DNA of 64,000 bases, from the NCBI GenBank assembly GCA_963204835.1, contig CAUJHJ010000050.1, forward strand, positions 1-64,000, given 5' to 3'. This document shows, one piece after another, positions 1-8,895 of the stretch. The notes beneath the pieces are model-generated. The model did not search any database. It saw only the letters and a program-made list of their open reading frames with translations, and was not told the origin of the DNA. A program made the translations under genes and the position numbers. Numbering within the stretch: position 1 is the stretch's first letter; the number at the start of each line of letters is the position of its first letter. The stretch is from Pseudomonadota bacterium. GTDB lineage: Bacteria > Pseudomonadota > Gammaproteobacteria > Steroidobacterales > Steroidobacteraceae.

Positions 1-477
1 GCACCGCAGGTCGCGGCGCCGCACAGCCCGGCCAACAGCGCCGCCGTGGATGCACATGCCGGCGTGCGCATCGACCAGGCCTACATCGGCGCCTGCACCG
101 GCGCGAAGCTCTCCGACCTGCACATGGCCGCCGCGGTGCTGAAAGGACGCAAGGTCGCGAGCGGCGTTCGCCTGCTCATCGCCCCGGCGTCGACGCGCAC
201 GACGCGGGAGGCCGCCGCCGACGGCACGCTCGCGACGCTGGTGGATTCAGGCGCGATCCTGCTGCCGACCGGTTGCGGGGCCTGCGCGGGTTACGGCACC
301 GGCGTGCTGGCGAGCGGCGAAGTCTGCATCGCATCCACCGCACGCAATTTCAAGGGCCGCATGGGCTCGCCCGGTGCCTCGGTCTACCTCGCCTCGCCCT
401 ATACGGTGGCGGCGTCCGCGGTGCGCGGCACCATCGGCGACCCGCGCGAGCTGCTGCACGAAAGGGCCGCCGCATGA
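1..477 (+). CDS. Aconitase-family dehydratase, large subunit (3' part; LeuC/DmdA-like)
   Basis: This is the last 158 codons of a LeuC-like hydro-lyase large subunit; the 5' end lies outside the window and the frame is open from base 1. The cluster-binding cysteines expected for a [4Fe-4S] aconitase-type enzyme are present: one in GACTG (codon at 94) and a C-x2-C pair (codons at 274 and 283). It overlaps the small-subunit gene by ATGA. A separate canonical leuC lies at 43720, so this copy is probably not the leucine enzyme. The neighbouring small subunit and Cys-type lyase suggest a substituted-malate dehydratase such as 2,3-dimethylmalate dehydratase. The family call is firm; the substrate is inferred. 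Confidence 0.85.
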   Translation, partial: APQVAAPHSPANSAAVDAHAGVRIDQAYIGACTGAKLSDLHMAAAVLKGRKVASGVRLLIAPASTRTTREAAADGTLATLVDSGAILLPTGCGACAGYGTGVLASGEVCIASTARNFKGRMGSPGASVYLASPYTVAASAVRGTIGDPRELLHERAAA

Positions 478-992
478 GTGCCGCGGATTCGACCCCGATC
501 GCCGGCCGTGCCTGGGTGTTCGGCGACCGCATCGACACCGATCTGCTCGCACCCGGCCACGCGATGCGCAAGCCGCTCGAGGGCCTTGCCGCACACTGCC
601 TCGAGGCGGTGCGACCCGAGTTCGCGCGCGAAGTCGCCCGCGGCGACATCGTGGTCGCGGGCGAGGGCTTCGGCATCGGTTCCTCGCGCGAGCAGGCGGC
701 GCAGGCACTGCGTTTCCTGGGCGTCTCGGTCGTGCTGGCGAAGTCCGCCGCGCGGATCTTCTACCGCAATGCCTTCAACCTCGGCCTGCCCGTCATGGTG
801 CTGCCACAGGCCGGCGAGATCGCCGATGGTGCGCGGCTCGAAGTCGACCTTGCGGCCGGAATCGTGCGGGATACGTCCACCGGACGCGAGTATCACGGCG
901 AGCCCGTACCCGATTTCCTGCTCGAGATCGTGGCCGACGGCGGCCTGATCCCCCACCTGCACAAGCAACTGCACGGACAACCCGCCGCATGA
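474..992 (+). CDS. Aconitase-family dehydratase, small subunit (LeuD/DmdB-like)
   Basis: The protein has 172 residues. The N-terminal GDRIDTDLLAPG element and the GIGSSREQAA loop are hallmarks of the swivel (small) subunit of isopropylmalate-type dehydratases. It pairs with the large subunit ending at 477, whose stop overlaps this ATG, so the two are translationally coupled. It is distinct from the true leuD at 45132, which has the longer LeuD layout. The substrate is probably a branched hydroxy-dicarboxylic acid, judged from the lyase that follows. It could also serve citraconate- or homoaconitate-type chemistry. Confidence 0.85.
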   Translation: MSAADSTPIAGRAWVFGDRIDTDLLAPGHAMRKPLEGLAAHCLEAVRPEFAREVARGDIVVAGEGFGIGSSREQAAQALRFLGVSVVLAKSAARIFYRNAFNLGLPVMVLPQAGEIADGARLEVDLAAGIVRDTSTGREYHGEPVPDFLLEIVADGGLIPHLHKQLHGQPAA

Positions 993-1849
993 CCGACTCA
1001 CTGCGCGTGCGCCTCGCGGCGCCCGACATCCTCGTGGCACCCGGCTGCTACGACGCGCTTTCCGCGAACCTGATCGAGCGCGCGGGTTTTCCCGCGGCCT
1101 ACCTCTCGGGCGCGAGCATTGCCTACACCCGCTTCGGCCGGCCCGACATCGGCCTCGTCGGCATGAGCGAGGTGGCGGAAGTCGTCGCGCAGATCCGCGA
1201 ACGCGTCGCCATCCCGCTGATCGTCGACGCCGACACCGGCTTCGGCAACGCGCTCAACGTGCAGCGCACGGTGCGGCTCTTCGAACGCTGCGGCGCGACC
1301 GCCATCCAGCTCGAGGACCAGCAGTTGCCGAAGCGCTGCGGCCACCTCGCCGGCAAGACGCTGGTCAGCGCCCGCGAAATGGCGGGCAAGATCCGCGCCG
1401 CCTGCGACGCGCGACGCAGCCGCGAGACGCTCATCGTCGGCCGCACCGACGCGCTGGCCGTCGAAGGGCTCGACGCAGCGCTCGATCGCGCGGATGACTA
1501 CCTCGCCGCGGGCGCCGACATTCTTTTCATAGAGGCCCTGCCGGACGTGCCCGCCATGCAGCGCGCCCTCGAGCGCTTCAAGGGGCGCGCACCGGTGCTT
1601 GCCAACATGGTCGAGGGCGGCAAGTCGCCGCTGCTGCCGGCAGCGGAGCTGCAGCGGCTCGGCTTCTCGCTCGCGATCTTCCCCGGCGCCATGGTGCGCG
1701 TGCAGACCTTCGCCGCGCAACGCTACCTCGAGGCGCTCAAGCGCGACGGCACGACGGCCGGGATGCTCGCGGACATGCTCGACTTCAAGGCGCTGAACGA
1801 ACTGCTCGGCACCGAGCAGTGGCTCGAACGGGGCAAGCGCTACGAGTAG
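989..1849 (+). CDS. Isocitrate lyase/PEP mutase superfamily C-C lyase (2,3-dimethylmalate lyase-like)
   Basis: The protein has 286 residues and a phosphoenolpyruvate mutase/isocitrate lyase TIM barrel. The Mg-binding DADTGFGN motif is at residues 80-87. The gating loop reads KRCGH with Cys117. In this superfamily that Cys is the catalytic residue of true lyases (isocitrate, 2-methylisocitrate and 2,3-dimethylmalate lyases) and is absent from mutases and simple decarboxylases. The ATG overlaps the upstream stop, giving a dehydratase-dehydratase-lyase operon. It would cleave a substituted malate to pyruvate (or a homologue) plus a short carboxylic acid. Oxaloacetate decarboxylase is a less likely alternative because of the Cys. 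Confidence 0.8.
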   Translation: MTDSLRVRLAAPDILVAPGCYDALSANLIERAGFPAAYLSGASIAYTRFGRPDIGLVGMSEVAEVVAQIRERVAIPLIVDADTGFGNALNVQRTVRLFERCGATAIQLEDQQLPKRCGHLAGKTLVSAREMAGKIRAACDARRSRETLIVGRTDALAVEGLDAALDRADDYLAAGADILFIEALPDVPAMQRALERFKGRAPVLANMVEGGKSPLLPAAELQRLGFSLAIFPGAMVRVQTFAAQRYLEALKRDGTTAGMLADMLDFKALNELLGTEQWLERGKRYE

Positions 1850-1945
1850 CCCGCGGGCGCGGGCACGATGCCGCGTGCTCCCCATGGCGGCCGCACGGCC
1901 GTCCCGCCTATGATGCCGCCTCCTCCAGCGACAGGACGGTGCATC

Positions 1946-3340
1946 ATGCGCGCGAGCCCCTGCATTGCCTACAGTCTCTGCCTGTTGACCAGCGCTTGCG
2001 CGTACGCGGACGAAGCGGCGTTCCGCTCGCTGTACAAGGAACTGGTCGAGACCAACACCACGCTCTCGGCCGGCTCCTGCACTGAAGCTGCCACGCTGAT
2101 GAAGGCCCGCCTTTCGCAGGCCGGCTATCCGGACGGCGACCTGCACCTCGTCACCGCGCCCGACTGGCCGCGGCAGGGCAACCTCGTCGCACTGCTGCCC
2201 GGAACGGACGCGAGCCTGAAGCCGCTGATGCTGCTGGCCCACATCGACGTCGTTGAGGCGAAGCGCGAGGACTGGCTGCGCGACCCTTTCAAGCTGACCG
2301 AGGAAGACGGCTATTTCTACGCGCGCGGCTCCGCCGACGACAAGGCGATGGCTGCGATCTTCACCGAAGCGATGATCCGCTTCAGGCAGGAGGGCTACCA
2401 CCCGAGGCGCGGCGTCAAGCTCGCGCTCACCTGCGGCGAGGAAACGCCCAACGTGTTCAACGGAGTCAAGTACCTCATTGAGAATCATCGGCCGCTGATG
2501 GACGCGGCCTTCGCGCTCAACGAAGGCGGCGGCGGGCGGCTGGACGGCAAGACCGGCAAGTACCAGTACAACGGCATCCAGGCTGGTGAAAAGTTGTACC
2601 AGGACTTCACGCTGGAGACCGTGAATGAAGGCGGCCACTCGTCCCGGCCGACGCCCGCCAACGCGATCTACCAGATGTCGCGGGCGCTCGCGAAAGTGCA
2701 GGCGCTCGAATTTCCGGTGGAGTTCAACGACGCCACGCGCGGCTACCTGTCCATCTACGGCGGGATCGTCGGCGGCGCGAAGGGCGCCGACATGCAGGCC
2801 GCCGCGGCCACGGGCGATGCGGCCGCAGTCGGGCGACTCAAGCAGGACCCGAGCATCAACGGCATGCTCCACACCACCTGCGTTGCGACCATGATCGGCG
2901 GCGGCCATGCACCGAACGCGCTGCCCCAGCACGTCACCGCGAACGTCAACTGCCGCATTTTCCCGGGCCATGCGCCCGAGGAAATCCGCCGGGCGCTGGT
3001 CGGGGCGATCGACGACCCGGGCGTGAAGGTGGCCTTCCAGTCCGAACCGGAGCGACCCGGCGCAGCGCCGCCGCTCACGCCGCAGATCATGGGTCCGATC
3101 GGAAAGCTGTCGGCGCAGATGTTTCCCGGCATACCGGTCGTGCCGGCCCAGGCCTCGGGCGCCACCGACGGCCGCTTCCTCACGCCCGCCGGCATCCCGA
3201 CCTATGGCGTCTCCGGAATTTTTTCCGACGGCGCCACGACGAACGCGCACGGCCTCAACGAACGGATCCGCGTGCAGTCCCTGATGGAGGGGCGCGAGTT
3301 CCTCTACCGGCTCATCAAGCTGTATGCAGGTGGGAAGTGA
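1946..3340 (+). CDS. Secreted M20-family metallopeptidase
   Basis: The protein has 464 residues. The start was chosen at the ATG that gives a signal peptide (hydrophobic residues 7-20, likely cleavage after AYA); frames further upstream add only low-complexity sequence. M20 zinc-ligand motifs are visible: AHID (His99, Asp101), GSADDK (Asp131) and the GEE pair (Glu165/166). The length matches dipeptidase/carboxypeptidase-type M20 proteins with an inserted dimerisation domain. It probably hydrolyses short peptides or N-acyl amino acids in the periplasm. Its last 26 bp overlap the convergent molybdenum hydroxylase gene. Confidence 0.85.
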   Translation: MRASPCIAYSLCLLTSACAYADEAAFRSLYKELVETNTTLSAGSCTEAATLMKARLSQAGYPDGDLHLVTAPDWPRQGNLVALLPGTDASLKPLMLLAHIDVVEAKREDWLRDPFKLTEEDGYFYARGSADDKAMAAIFTEAMIRFRQEGYHPRRGVKLALTCGEETPNVFNGVKYLIENHRPLMDAAFALNEGGGGRLDGKTGKYQYNGIQAGEKLYQDFTLETVNEGGHSSRPTPANAIYQMSRALAKVQALEFPVEFNDATRGYLSIYGGIVGGAKGADMQAAAATGDAAAVGRLKQDPSINGMLHTTCVATMIGGGHAPNALPQHVTANVNCRIFPGHAPEEIRRALVGAIDDPGVKVAFQSEPERPGAAPPLTPQIMGPIGKLSAQMFPGIPVVPAQASGATDGRFLTPAGIPTYGVSGIFSDGATTNAHGLNERIRVQSLMEGREFLYRLIKLYAGGK

Positions 3341-5450
3341 ACGGCAGGCTGCGTACCCGCTGACCCGTCAAGGCAAACCACGCATTCGCCACGGCCGGTG
3401 CGATCGGCGGCACGGCGCATTCGCCGATGCCGCTGGGCGCCTCGCGACTCGGCACGAGCCAGGTCTCGACGCGCGGCATCTCGTTCATCCGCAGCACCCG
3501 GTACTGGTGGAAGTTGCGCTGTTCCACGGCGCCATCGGCCAGCGTGATCTCGCCCCATAGCGCGGCCGACAGTCCGTAGACCACGCCGCTTTCCATCTGG
3601 GCGGCGATGTTGCGCGGATCGACCGCGATGCCGCAGTCGACCGCGCACACGACCCGATGGACCCGCGGTCCGTCATTCTCCCGGGACAGCTCGACCACCT
3701 GCGCGACGATGCTGCCGTAGGAAGCCACGATGGCGATGCCGCGGGCATGGCCCCGCGGCAGCGGCTGGCCCCAGCCGGCCTTCGTGGCCGCGAGGTCGAG
3801 CACCGCAGCCTGGCGCGTCCCAGCGAGCAGCGCACGACGGAACTCATACGGATCGCGACCGGCGGCGTGCGCCAGTTCGTCCATGAACGACTCCTTCGCG
3901 TAGCCGTTCTGCGAATGGCTGACGCTGCGCCACATGCCGAGCGGCAGCGGCGAGTCGACCGCCGCGTGGCGGATCCTCAGGTGGGGTACCGCCAGCTCGC
4001 GGTCGAGGACGCCGTCGACGCTCATGGCATCCGCCTTGCCGCCGAGCCCGCCGCGCATGCGCGCGAGGATCGACCCGCTCGCGCCCACCACATCGACAGC
4101 GACCAGCGCGCCGTCGGCCGCGAGGCCCGCGCGGTAGCGCAGGCGCGCTGCCGGTCGGTAGAAGTCGTGCGTCATGTCCTCCTCACGACTCCACAGGAGC
4201 TTGACCGGGCGCCCGACGGCACGGGAAACCTGCACCGCCTGGGTCACGAAGTCCGTTTCGAAGCGACGGCCAAAGCCGCCGCCGATGAACATGCGGTGCA
4301 CCTGCACGTTTGCCGGCGGCACGCCAGCCGCCGCCGCGGCGGCCTTGTGCGCCACCGTGGGCCCCTGCGTCGGCGCCCACACCGTGCAGCGATCGCCCTC
4401 GACGCTCGCGACGCAACCCATCGGCTCCATCGTCGCGTGCGCGAGATAGGGCAGCGCATACTCCACGTCGAGGACCCGCGAACTCATGCGCAGTGCCTGC
4501 TCCACGTCGCCGGCCTCGCGCACCACCAGGCCACCGCTCGCCACGGCGGTCGCGAGTGCCGAACCGACCGACGGGGTCGTCGCGTCCGAGGCCCCCCCCT
4601 CAAACCCGATGTCGAGCAAGCCGAGCGCCTGGTTCGCCTGCCACCAGCCTGTCGCCACGACCGCCACGCCCCCATCGACCCGCACGACATCGATGACACC
4701 CGCCGCCGCACGTGCCCTGGTGTCATCGAGCCGGGCCACTCGACCACCCGGTACCGGTGACACGCGGACGGCGGCGTGCACCATGCCCGGCAGCGTGATG
4801 TCGATCGAGTACTGCGCGCTCCCGTCCGACTTGGCGGCGGAATCCTTGCGTGCGATGTGCGTGCCGATGAGCCGGAACTCGCCGGGTGGCTTGAGTACCG
4901 GCTCGCCGGGCGGGGCCAGGCGCGATGCCGCCGCGGCCAGTTCCCCGTAGCCCGCGCGACGCCGCGACTTCGCGTGCCGCACGACGCTGTCGCGCGCGAC
5001 GCACTCCTCCACGGGGACCTGCCAGCGCGCGGCGGCGGCGGCCAGCAGCATGTCGCGCGCGCTCGCGCCGATGCGCCTCAACAGCGGGTAGTAGCCGCGC
5101 ACGGCGGCGCTCTGCCCGGTGGCCTGGTAGCCCTTGACCGGGTTGTTGAAAGTGGGGTCGTAACCGCAGTGGATCACGCGCACGGCGGCGAAGTCGGCCT
5201 CCATGTCTTCCGCGAGAATCAGGGGCAGCGAGGTATAGACGCCCTGCCCCAGTTCCGCATCGGGCGTGACGAGCGTGATGATTCCATCCGGCGCGATCGC
5301 GACCCACGCGTTGAGCGGCGCCGGCGCGACCTGCGCGTGCCCCGCCCTGCCGGCCCCACGGGGTGCGGCGCAACCGAGCAGCAGCCCGCCCGCTGTCACG
5401 GACAGGCCGAGGCGCAGCGCTTCACGGCGCGAGATCCGCGTGACTTTCAC
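3315..5450 (-). CDS. Molybdenum hydroxylase large subunit (isoquinoline 1-oxidoreductase beta-like)
   Basis: The protein has 711 residues from a GTG that overlaps the transporter stop (GTGA). The N-terminus is a Tat-type signal, [10 protein letters not shown] with Arg8-Arg9, followed by a hydrophobic stretch and LLLGC (Cys27), so the protein is probably an exported lipoprotein. The xanthine dehydrogenase/aldehyde oxidase molybdopterin fold is indicated by [10 protein letters not shown], the [12 protein letters not shown] segment and a C-terminal GIGE carrying the expected catalytic Glu. Family members hydroxylate N-heterocycles or aldehydes and need a [2Fe-2S] partner subunit, which is not encoded next to it. 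Last gene of the 10504-3315 operon. Confidence 0.85.
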   Translation of the reverse strand: MKVTRISRREALRLGLSVTAGGLLLGCAAPRGAGRAGHAQVAPAPLNAWVAIAPDGIITLVTPDAELGQGVYTSLPLILAEDMEADFAAVRVIHCGYDPTFNNPVKGYQATGQSAAVRGYYPLLRRIGASARDMLLAAAAARWQVPVEECVARDSVVRHAKSRRRAGYGELAAAASRLAPPGEPVLKPPGEFRLIGTHIARKDSAAKSDGSAQYSIDITLPGMVHAAVRVSPVPGGRVARLDDTRARAAAGVIDVVRVDGGVAVVATGWWQANQALGLLDIGFEGGASDATTPSVGSALATAVASGGLVVREAGDVEQALRMSSRVLDVEYALPYLAHATMEPMGCVASVEGDRCTVWAPTQGPTVAHKAAAAAAGVPPANVQVHRMFIGGGFGRRFETDFVTQAVQVSRAVGRPVKLLWSREEDMTHDFYRPAARLRYRAGLAADGALVAVDVVGASGSILARMRGGLGGKADAMSVDGVLDRELAVPHLRIRHAAVDSPLPLGMWRSVSHSQNGYAKESFMDELAHAAGRDPYEFRRALLAGTRQAAVLDLAATKAGWGQPLPRGHARGIAIVASYGSIVAQVVELSRENDGPRVHRVVCAVDCGIAVDPRNIAAQMESGVVYGLSAALWGEITLADGAVEQRNFHQYRVLRMNEMPRVETWLVPSREAPSGIGECAVPPIAPAVANAWFALTGQRVRSLPFTSHLHTA

Positions 5451-6727
5451 GCCGGACGCTCCCCGAGCGGCACGATGCGGGGAATCAGGATCGAGATGAG
5501 CGCCGCCTGCACGATGCACATGACCGACACGATGGCGAAGACCGGATGATACCCGTAGCTGTCGATCAGCCAGCCGAAGCCCCACTGGAAGAGCGCGGCG
5601 CCACCCGCGCCGGCCGCTCCCGACATGCCCCATACGGTCGCGACGTCGCGCGCGGGGAACAGGTCCGCGGCCAGCGGAAACAGCGACGCCGACTTCACCT
5701 GGATCGATGCGATGGCGAGCGATGACAGCAGCAGCGCGAGCCACCAGTCGTCCACCACGCTCACCGGCCAGGCGACCAGCACGCCGAGCGCGCCGAGCCA
5801 GATCAGACTCTTGCGCGAACGGTCGACCGACCAGCCGCGCTGGATGAGGCGCTGCCCGATCCAGCCGCCCGAGAGGCTGCCGAGGTCGGCGAACACGAAC
5901 GGGATGGCCACCAGCCACGCGACGCTCAGCACCGAGAAACCGCGCTCGCTCTGCATGTAGAGCGGCAGCCACACGCTGAAGAAATAGAACGCGCCGTCCC
6001 CCGCGAAGCGCGCGAGCACGAGTCCCCATGTTTCGCGGAAGCGCAGGTAGTGCGCCCAGGTGCGCCAGGCACTGCGACGCGTGGCCTCCTGCGCGGGGCC
6101 CGTGTGCCGGTCGCGCATGGCCAGTGCGCGTTCCTCCGCGCCGATCGTCGGGTGTTCCTCGGGCAGGTGGAAATGGCGCCGCCACCACCATACCCAGGCA
6201 AGTCCCGCGAGACCCGGCACGATGAATGCGGCATGCCAGCTGGAGAAGTGGATCAGCAGGCCCGCCAGCGGCGGCGCGAGGATCAGCCCGAGACCGGTGC
6301 CGGCCGTGACGAGGCCCATTGCCATGCTGCGCTCGGCGCGCGGGAACCACTCGGCAATCGCCTTGACGGCCGCGGGATAGTTCGCGCCCTCGGTGATGCC
6401 GAGCAGTGCGCGCGCGCCGAAGAAGCCCCAGAAGCCGCGCGCGAAGGCGTGCAGGATCGCGGCAATGCTCCACCAGATCACGGCGAGCGACAGCGCACGA
6501 CGCGTGCCGAGCCGGTCGACGAACATGCCCGCGAGCAGCTGCCCGACGCCGTAGGCGGCGAGGAAAGCCGAGGCGATCGCGCCGTACTCGGTATTCGTCA
6601 GGTGGAAGTCCGCCTTGATGGCCGCCGCCGCGATCGACATCGCCTGACGGTCGATGCTGCCCACGGCCGTCACGAGCATCAGCAGGATCGCGATGCCCCA
6701 GCGCTTCTGTCGCCACCACGGTTGCAT
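5447..6727 (-). CDS. MFS transporter, anion:cation symporter type
   Basis: The protein has 426 residues with about 12 hydrophobic segments. It has the early GSIDRQAMS motif after TM1 and DRLGTRRA in the TM2-3 loop, typical of the ACS (hexuronate, glucarate, phthalate) branch of the major facilitator superfamily. The ATG overlaps the stop of the regulator upstream and its own stop overlaps the next gene. Its position in the decarboxylase/hydroxylase operon suggests uptake of an organic acid that this operon degrades. The substrate is inferred from context only. Confidence 0.85.
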   Translation of the reverse strand: MQPWWRQKRWGIAILLMLVTAVGSIDRQAMSIAAAAIKADFHLTNTEYGAIASAFLAAYGVGQLLAGMFVDRLGTRRALSLAVIWWSIAAILHAFARGFWGFFGARALLGITEGANYPAAVKAIAEWFPRAERSMAMGLVTAGTGLGLILAPPLAGLLIHFSSWHAAFIVPGLAGLAWVWWWRRHFHLPEEHPTIGAEERALAMRDRHTGPAQEATRRSAWRTWAHYLRFRETWGLVLARFAGDGAFYFFSVWLPLYMQSERGFSVLSVAWLVAIPFVFADLGSLSGGWIGQRLIQRGWSVDRSRKSLIWLGALGVLVAWPVSVVDDWWLALLLSSLAIASIQVKSASLFPLAADLFPARDVATVWGMSGAAGAGGAALFQWGFGWLIDSYGYHPVFAIVSVMCIVQAALISILIPRIVPLGERPA

Positions 6728-7458
6728 CAGTTCCCCCGCGAACGCTGCAAGTGCATGCGGTACTGGTAGGCATCCGCCCGGTAGAGCGCGACCACGCGCT
6801 CGACCGGACGGCGCTTCGCATCGAGCACGACCCGCGTCAACCGCAGCAGCGGCGCACCGATGCCGACCGACAGCGCGCGGCCCGCCTCGAGGCCGGCCAG
6901 TGTCGCGCCGATCCATTGGTCGGCCTCGCGGACCTTGATGCCGGAGCGCGCCAGCAGCTCGAACATCGGCAGGTCCGCGCCCGGATGCAGCCGGCCGACC
7001 CTGCTGGCGATGTCGAGCGGCACGAAAGTCGTCACCAGCGCGAGCGGTACGTCCCGCAGGAGCCGCACGTGGGTCGACTTCCACACGCGCGCGCCCGCCT
7101 CCAGCCCGAGGGCCGCGAGCGTCTCCCCATCGGCAACCACTTCCGATGTCTGCGCGCCCTGCACCCGCGTCACGGCGGCGAGGTCGGCCACCTGGTTCAG
7201 GGCTTCGCCGAGGTCGAGCGATGCGGGCGGACGCGCCGCGGACATCTCGACGAAGGTGCCGCGGCCCTGGTGGCGCACCAGCCAGCCCTCGCGGACCAGC
7301 TCGGCGAGCGCCTTGCGCACCGTGATGCGTGACACGTCGAACATCCCGCAGAGTTCCGCTTCGGTCGGGATCTGCGCGCCCGGCGCGTACGTGCCGTCGC
7401 GCACCCAAGTGCGCAGTGCCACGTAGAGCTGGTAATAGCGCGGCGAGGGAATGCTCAA
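6727..7458 (-). CDS. GntR-family regulator with UTRA effector domain
   Basis: The protein has 243 residues. The N-terminal winged helix (residues 5-72) has the GntR pattern PTEAELCGMF, VSRITVRKAL and GRGTFV. A UTRA ligand-binding domain follows (about 90-235). The only start that preserves the HTH is a TTG overlapping the upstream SDR stop (TTGA). It probably senses an intermediate of the local pathway and represses this operon. The palindrome at 10512-10529 is a candidate operator. A second regulator of the same class lies at 13180. Confidence 0.9.
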   Translation of the reverse strand: MSIPSPRYYQLYVALRTWVRDGTYAPGAQIPTEAELCGMFDVSRITVRKALAELVREGWLVRHQGRGTFVEMSAARPPASLDLGEALNQVADLAAVTRVQGAQTSEVVADGETLAALGLEAGARVWKSTHVRLLRDVPLALVTTFVPLDIASRVGRLHPGADLPMFELLARSGIKVREADQWIGATLAGLEAGRALSVGIGAPLLRLTRVVLDAKRRPVERVVALYRADAYQYRMHLQRSRGN

Positions 7459-8189
7459 TCGAGCACCGCGCCGCCGCTCAGGTTGAGGGTCGTGCCCGTG
7501 ATCCAGCGGCCGTCCCGGCCGATCAGGTAGGCGATCGCGGCGGCGACCTCCCCCGCCTCACCGAGACGTCCCAGCGGCACGGCGGCCGCGATCCTCGCGC
7601 GCTCCTCTGGCGTGAAGCGCGCGAGCATCGGTGTATCGACGGGACCGGGCGCCACCGTGTTGACGCGCACGCGATCGGCCGCCCACTCCTTCGCGAGGTA
7701 GCGGACCAGGCTGATGAGGCCCGCCTTCGCCACGGCGTAGGCGGGACCGCTCAACGCACTGCCGCCGTGCAGGCCGTTGGTCGATGACAGCAGCGTGAGG
7801 CTGCCCTGCGACTCCCGCAACGCGGCGCGTGCCGCCCTCGCGAGAAGGAAGGCGCTCGTCAGGTTCACGTCGAGCAGGCGCTGCCAGTCGGCGCGCGAAA
7901 CGGACTCGAGCGGCCCGCTGCCCGTGGCCCCCGCGAGGTGGATCACGTGGTCGATGCGCCCGAATGTCGCGCGGCAAGCCTCGATCGCAGCGTCGACCGC
8001 TGCTTCGTCCGTGACATCCAGGCTCGCGGCGCGAAATCCCCCGTCGACGCACGGCAGTGCCGCCAGCGCGAGATCGGTCGCGTGGATGCGATAGCCTTCG
8101 CTGCGCAACCGTTCCACCAATGCCCGGCCGATGCCGCCGGCGGCGCCCGTCACGAAGGCAACGGGCGCCTGTGCGCGATCAGGCGGCAC
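7455..8189 (-). CDS. Short-chain dehydrogenase/reductase
   Basis: The protein has 244 residues. The GTG at 8189 was chosen because GAGG lies 6 nt upstream and the Rossmann motif follows directly; it overlaps the preceding gene by 11 bp. Classical SDR landmarks are TGAAGGIG (14-21), HLAG (in place of NNAG), Ser135/136, and Tyr151-x3-Lys155. The C-terminus, WITGTTLNLSGG, fits the classical tetrameric group. It is an NAD(P)-dependent alcohol/ketone oxidoreductase, probably acting on an intermediate formed by the adjacent decarboxylase or oxidase. The substrate is unknown. Confidence 0.88.
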   Translation of the reverse strand: MPPDRAQAPVAFVTGAAGGIGRALVERLRSEGYRIHATDLALAALPCVDGGFRAASLDVTDEAAVDAAIEACRATFGRIDHVIHLAGATGSGPLESVSRADWQRLLDVNLTSAFLLARAARAALRESQGSLTLLSSTNGLHGGSALSGPAYAVAKAGLISLVRYLAKEWAADRVRVNTVAPGPVDTPMLARFTPEERARIAAAVPLGRLGEAGEVAAAIAYLIGRDGRWITGTTLNLSGGAVLD

Positions 8190-8895
8190 TCTTGACCTCG
8201 AGGTGCGCGCGGATGCCGTCGAGCATCGCATAGCGCATCGAGGCGGACGCGCGCACCGTGGCCACGGCCCGCTGCTGCAGCTCCGGCGTCGTGGCGTAGC
8301 GATCGGTCAGCTCGAGGCCGACGTGGGCGTGCTCGGTGTCGCCCTCGATGTGCACGTGGAAGAACTCGAGCTCGTCGTCCGTGTAGCCCATGCGCCGCAT
8401 GGCTTCGACGTACTTCGGGTAGAGAGTGGGCAACTGGCCTTCGAGCGCCACCATGATGCCCGAGCAGGCCTCCGCCAGCGGGCGGATGCCCGCGAGCTCC
8501 CAGATCCAGGCCCGCATCGCGCGCGTCGTCGGCAGGACCGCTCCCGCCCCTTCCGCACCGAGGATGCGCTCGTCGCTGACGCCACAGGCGCGCGCGAACT
8601 TGCGCAGCAGGTCCGGGTGGCGCTTGCCCGGCGCGTGCGGCATCTCCTCGCCGAGGAGGTTCTCGAGCAGGTGCTGGCGCGCGTCGAGGTCCGGCAGGCG
8701 CGCATAGAGCGCCGCGAACTGCTGCGGGATGGGATCGATGTAGTAGAAATGCTGGATCGCCCATTCGCCGAGCTGCGCGCGCGACAGCTCGCCCGCGGCC
8801 CAGGCGCGGCTGAAAGGGTGACCGCCCCCGTGCTGCGGCTGGCGCGCCGCTTCAAGGGCGGCAAACAAACGGGCACGGTCCATGAGACTGGCCAT
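8179..8895 (-). CDS. TenA/PqqC-fold protein, probable heme-oxygenase-like diiron oxidase
   Basis: The protein has 238 residues. The ATG at 8895 is preceded by GAGGAG, and the upstream stop overlaps it (TGATG); a TTG one codon earlier is an alternative. The sequence resembles PqqC and heme-oxygenase-like diiron oxidases. Candidate metal ligands match the spacing known for that group: Glu83/84 and His93, Glu152, then His182-x3-Asp186-x2-His189. Such enzymes use O2 for N-oxygenation, C-C cleavage or decarboxylation. Its place between a UbiD-type decarboxylase and an SDR suggests a catabolic oxygenation step. PqqC itself is unlikely since no other pqq gene is present. Confidence 0.75.
   Translation of the reverse strand: MASLMDRARLFAALEAARQPQHGGGHPFSRAWAAGELSRAQLGEWAIQHFYYIDPIPQQFAALYARLPDLDARQHLLENLLGEEMPHAPGKRHPDLLRKFARACGVSDERILGAEGAGAVLPTTRAMRAWIWELAGIRPLAEACSGIMVALEGQLPTLYPKYVEAMRRMGYTDDELEFFHVHIEGDTEHAHVGLELTDRYATTPELQQRAVATVRASASMRYAMLDGIRAHLEVKSAA

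Noticed and set aside
998-3250. A 750-codon minus-strand frame opposite the lyase and M20 genes
   Set aside because: Antisense shadow with biased composition; both plus-strand genes show full catalytic motifs.
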